DNA from: Bacteroidales bacterium | Lineage (GTDB): Bacteria > Bacteroidota > Bacteroidia > Bacteroidales > P3 | Assembly: GCA_021443125.1 (NCBI GenBank) | Contig: JABUUQ010000002.1 | Coordinates: 409,554-418,459 of the forward strand | Length of the DNA stretch: 8,906 nt | Reading direction: 5' to 3' | In this document: positions 6,815-8,906 of the stretch, piece after piece | Position numbering within the stretch: position 1 is the first letter of the stretch | How the letters are laid out: every line of letters starts with the position of its first letter | Translations under genes and position numbers: made by a program | Notes under the pieces: model-generated | What the model saw: only the letters and a program-made list of their open reading frames with translations | Told to the model about the DNA's origin: nothing | Database searches by the model: none

Positions 6815-8906
6815 TTACTGTTCTTTAACTTCAATTATCTCTGTGTTAATATCTATACCATTATCACTATCTATAATATCTACATACCAAAGATAGCATT
6901 CTATATTCTTGTAGCCCATGTTATTAAGAAGTTTTCGGTAATTATTAACTTGTTCTTTATATTTTGCCAAATTGTTGTTGATTGTGGTGAATTTGTAATC
7001 AACAACAATAACCTTGTCTTTGCCAATCATAAGACGGTCTATGGTGTAGAAACTATCATCCTTATTTTTCTTGTCTTCGTCTTTAGGGTTGATGTTTCTT
7101 TCGTTGATAACCTTGTATTTGCCTTCAAACCATTGCGTTTTTTGTTCTTTGGCATAGGCTAACATCTTTTCAACAACTTCTTTGATGTTTGAGGTGTCTT
7201 TTCCTCTGTTTTCCCATGCTTTCAAAACTTTTTCCAAATCCTTTTCAACAATAATCTCTTCCATAAAATTGTGGAAACGCGTGCCTTTTTGATTTGCAGC
7301 TTCTTCTTTTTCTTTTTCGTCCTCAAAGAAATAGTTGCGGGCAGCTTTGGAACGAGAGAACACTGGATGATTGTTTGATAAATCTAATTCGTCAACTTCT
7401 ATAGTTTTTTTCTTTTCTTCTTCATCTTCTTTTTTATCTCCTATCGTGTCTTTCTTGTCTTCTATCGTGCCATACTCATATTCCCACTTGTTTTCTGTCT
7501 TGTGCGTGTATGTGTATAATTTTGTGGCAACATTTTCTATATCTTTTCCTTCTTTTGTTTGAAGTTTTGGTTGGTTATTGTCGTCAACCTCAATGTTAGA
7601 AAGTACAGAAAGATAATATTTTGGTCGTGTGAAAGCAACATAAAGTGTGTTTATAGCATCTTCCTTTTCCAACGCTCTTTCTTTTTCGGCTTCAGTGTTA
7701 AAGTCTGTGTCTGTAAGTTGGTTTTTAGTTGCATAGATTAAAGGCTGAGCAAATCGTCTTGTTGTGTTTTCTACCCAAAACTTGTTGTTTTTGAATTCAC
7801 TTTCGTATCCCCAATTACAATAAGGAACAATTACTATAGGGTATTGCAAACCTTTACTCTTATGAATAGTTGTTACTCTTATTGCGTCTTTATATGTATT
7901 ATTTACTGCCTGATTGCAAAGAGTATCGTCCCAATAGGTTAGAAAGTCGCCCCACTTTGTGCTTTCTCTTTTCATATAATTATGTATGTGGTCGTAGAAT
8001 GCTGGCAGGAAGAAAGTGTCTTCATCGACTTCAAGGAAAGAGGCAAGTGCTATTGCCAATTCTATAGTAGACATCTCTTTATAATTAATCTTCTTTTCAC
8101 ATAATTTCTTTTTGATTTCACATTTGAAGGCTTTTTTGTCTTTTTTGACATCTTCGGTTATATCTCCATAGTCTCCAAAAGCATGCTCCATAGAAACCTC
8201 ACAGTCTTTATTGTTCAAGAACTTCATGGCAGAAACAATCTTTGTTACAGCATCTGAAGAAGAGAATAAGAAAGCAGTGTCGGAAATAGCCTCAACACCA
8301 TTGCTTCTCAGATATTTTACCATTTCTGCTATCTGTGCTTTTTTTCGGCAAAGTATGGCAATATCTTTTCCCTCAAAGCCTTTCTCTTTATACATCGCTA
8401 CCTCTTCCCATACTCTTTCTGCCATCTTGTTGTCTTTTTTAGGCAAAATTTGTATTCTTACGCAACCTTTGCCTTTGCCTTTTATTGCGGTTTGTGTTAC
8501 ATCTGTTCCTTTAGGATAATAAAGACTAGTAAATAACTCATTATTAAATGTTACGATATTTCCATAAGTTCTGTGATTCTCCTTCAAAGGCACAACATCG
8601 TTAGTTCCATTAGTAATAAGGTCTTTCATTATTTGTGAATCACCATCATTCCAACGATAAATGCTTTGCTTTATATCTCCGTAGATAAATACTGACTGTG
8701 CTTTGCTTGATAGGCAGTTATTTACAAGCACCTCGAAGTTTGTCCAGTCGGGCTTAGAGGTGTCTTGAAACTCATCTATCATCATATACTTTACATACGT
8801 GCCAATCTTCTCGTAGATAAACAATGCATCTTCTTCCTCCAACCCCATTTTTGCAAGCAAATGTTTTGTGTTGCCAAGCAAGAAAGCATTGTCGTCCTTA
8901 AGCAAC
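6815..8906 (-). CDS. addA: AddA-like UvrD-family helicase-nuclease, 5' end outside the window
   Basis: The gene runs off the right edge, so only its C-terminal 696 or so residues are visible; the Walker A region is missing because of the window, not a lesion. The first readable codon, TTG near 8905, is probably an internal leucine, not a start. Numbering from there, the helicase motifs are II IDEFQDT (43-49), III GDIKQSIYRW (76-85), IV NHRT (110-113), V TTIHKSKGLQYPIVIVP (345-361) and VI LYVAFTRPK (421-429). The C-terminal RecB-type nuclease domain has H545 in GTRFHNFMEE, D623 in IDRLM, D636 and K638 in VVDYK, and Q652/Y656 in EQVNNY. Motor and nuclease therefore both look functional. This architecture identifies the motor subunit of AddAB, which acts with the adjacent AddB on broken DNA ends. 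A charged low-complexity linker (about 482-507) joins the two parts. The gene is first in transcription order of those seen here. Confidence 0.93.
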   Translation of the reverse strand, partial: LLKDDNAFLLGNTKHLLAKMGLEEEDALFIYEKIGTYVKYMMIDEFQDTSKPDWTNFEVLVNNCLSSKAQSVFIYGDIKQSIYRWNDGDSQIMKDLITNGTNDVVPLKENHRTYGNIVTFNNELFTSLYYPKGTDVTQTAIKGKGKGCVRIQILPKKDNKMAERVWEEVAMYKEKGFEGKDIAILCRKKAQIAEMVKYLRSNGVEAISDTAFLFSSSDAVTKIVSAMKFLNNKDCEVSMEHAFGDYGDITEDVKKDKKAFKCEIKKKLCEKKINYKEMSTIELAIALASFLEVDEDTFFLPAFYDHIHNYMKRESTKWGDFLTYWDDTLCNQAVNNTYKDAIRVTTIHKSKGLQYPIVIVPYCNWGYESEFKNNKFWVENTTRRFAQPLIYATKNQLTDTDFNTEAEKERALEKEDAINTLYVAFTRPKYYLSVLSNIEVDDNNQPKLQTKEGKDIENVATKLYTYTHKTENKWEYEYGTIEDKKDTIGDKKEDEEEKKKTIEVDELDLSNNHPVFSRSKAARNYFFEDEKEKEEAANQKGTRFHNFMEEIIVEKDLEKVLKAWENRGKDTSNIKEVVEKMLAYAKEQKTQWFEGKYKVINERNINPKDEDKKNKDDSFYTIDRLMIGKDKVIVVDYKFTTINNNLAKYKEQVNNYRKLLNNMGYKNIECYLWYVDIIDSDNGIDINTEIIEVKEQ

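Noticed and set aside
8903..8905. TTG near the right edge as the start codon of the helicase gene
   Set aside because: The open frame continues to the window edge and the visible protein begins just before helicase motif II. The Walker A region must lie outside, so this TTG is almost certainly an internal leucine codon.

Overview
This AT-rich window looks like a chromosomal segment from a member of the Bacteroidota, probably order Bacteroidales. That rests on four things: a secreted DUF1573 protein, an aminotransferase with an SKRYSACGAR-type lysine loop that I associate with that phylum, an AddB without an N-terminal Walker A box, and A-rich leaders with no Shine-Dalgarno sequences. It is a set of ordinary housekeeping genes. 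I see no tRNA, rRNA, CRISPR array, insertion sequence or phage gene.

Layout. Bases 1-132 hold a probable terminator of an unseen upstream gene and the leader of a two-gene plus-strand unit: an exported DUF1573 protein (133-528), then after 22 bp a class I/II PLP-dependent aminotransferase (551-1750). A strong AT-rich hairpin at 1776-1823 sits between converging genes and can terminate transcription both ways. Everything to the right is on the minus strand. Read in transcription order it is addA (C-terminal 696 residues, running off the right edge), addB (6-bp gap), an M16 zinc peptidase (8-nt overlap with addB) and a SAM-dependent methyltransferase (58-bp gap).

Function. AddA and AddB form the AddAB helicase-nuclease, which resects double-strand breaks for RecA loading. 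The visible part of AddA keeps helicase motifs II-VI and a complete RecB-type nuclease domain. AddB keeps a nuclease domain and all four cysteines expected for the iron-sulfur staple, but has no Walker A. The peptidase and methyltransferase are probably co-transcribed with the repair genes, with no obvious shared pathway.

I do not find a new multi-gene system. The most unusual feature is an in-frame repeat inside addB: a 26-nt exact direct repeat with a 72-nt period encodes INMSANKR twice, on either side of a very basic segment, in the linker between the helicase-like and nuclease parts. It could be a local duplication or an interspersed element inserted into a coding sequence. Smaller points are a Gln-to-Glu change in an AddB nuclease motif, a charged low-complexity linker in AddA, a Glu in the aminotransferase lysine loop, and an 18-nt sequence shared by the two intergenic terminators.
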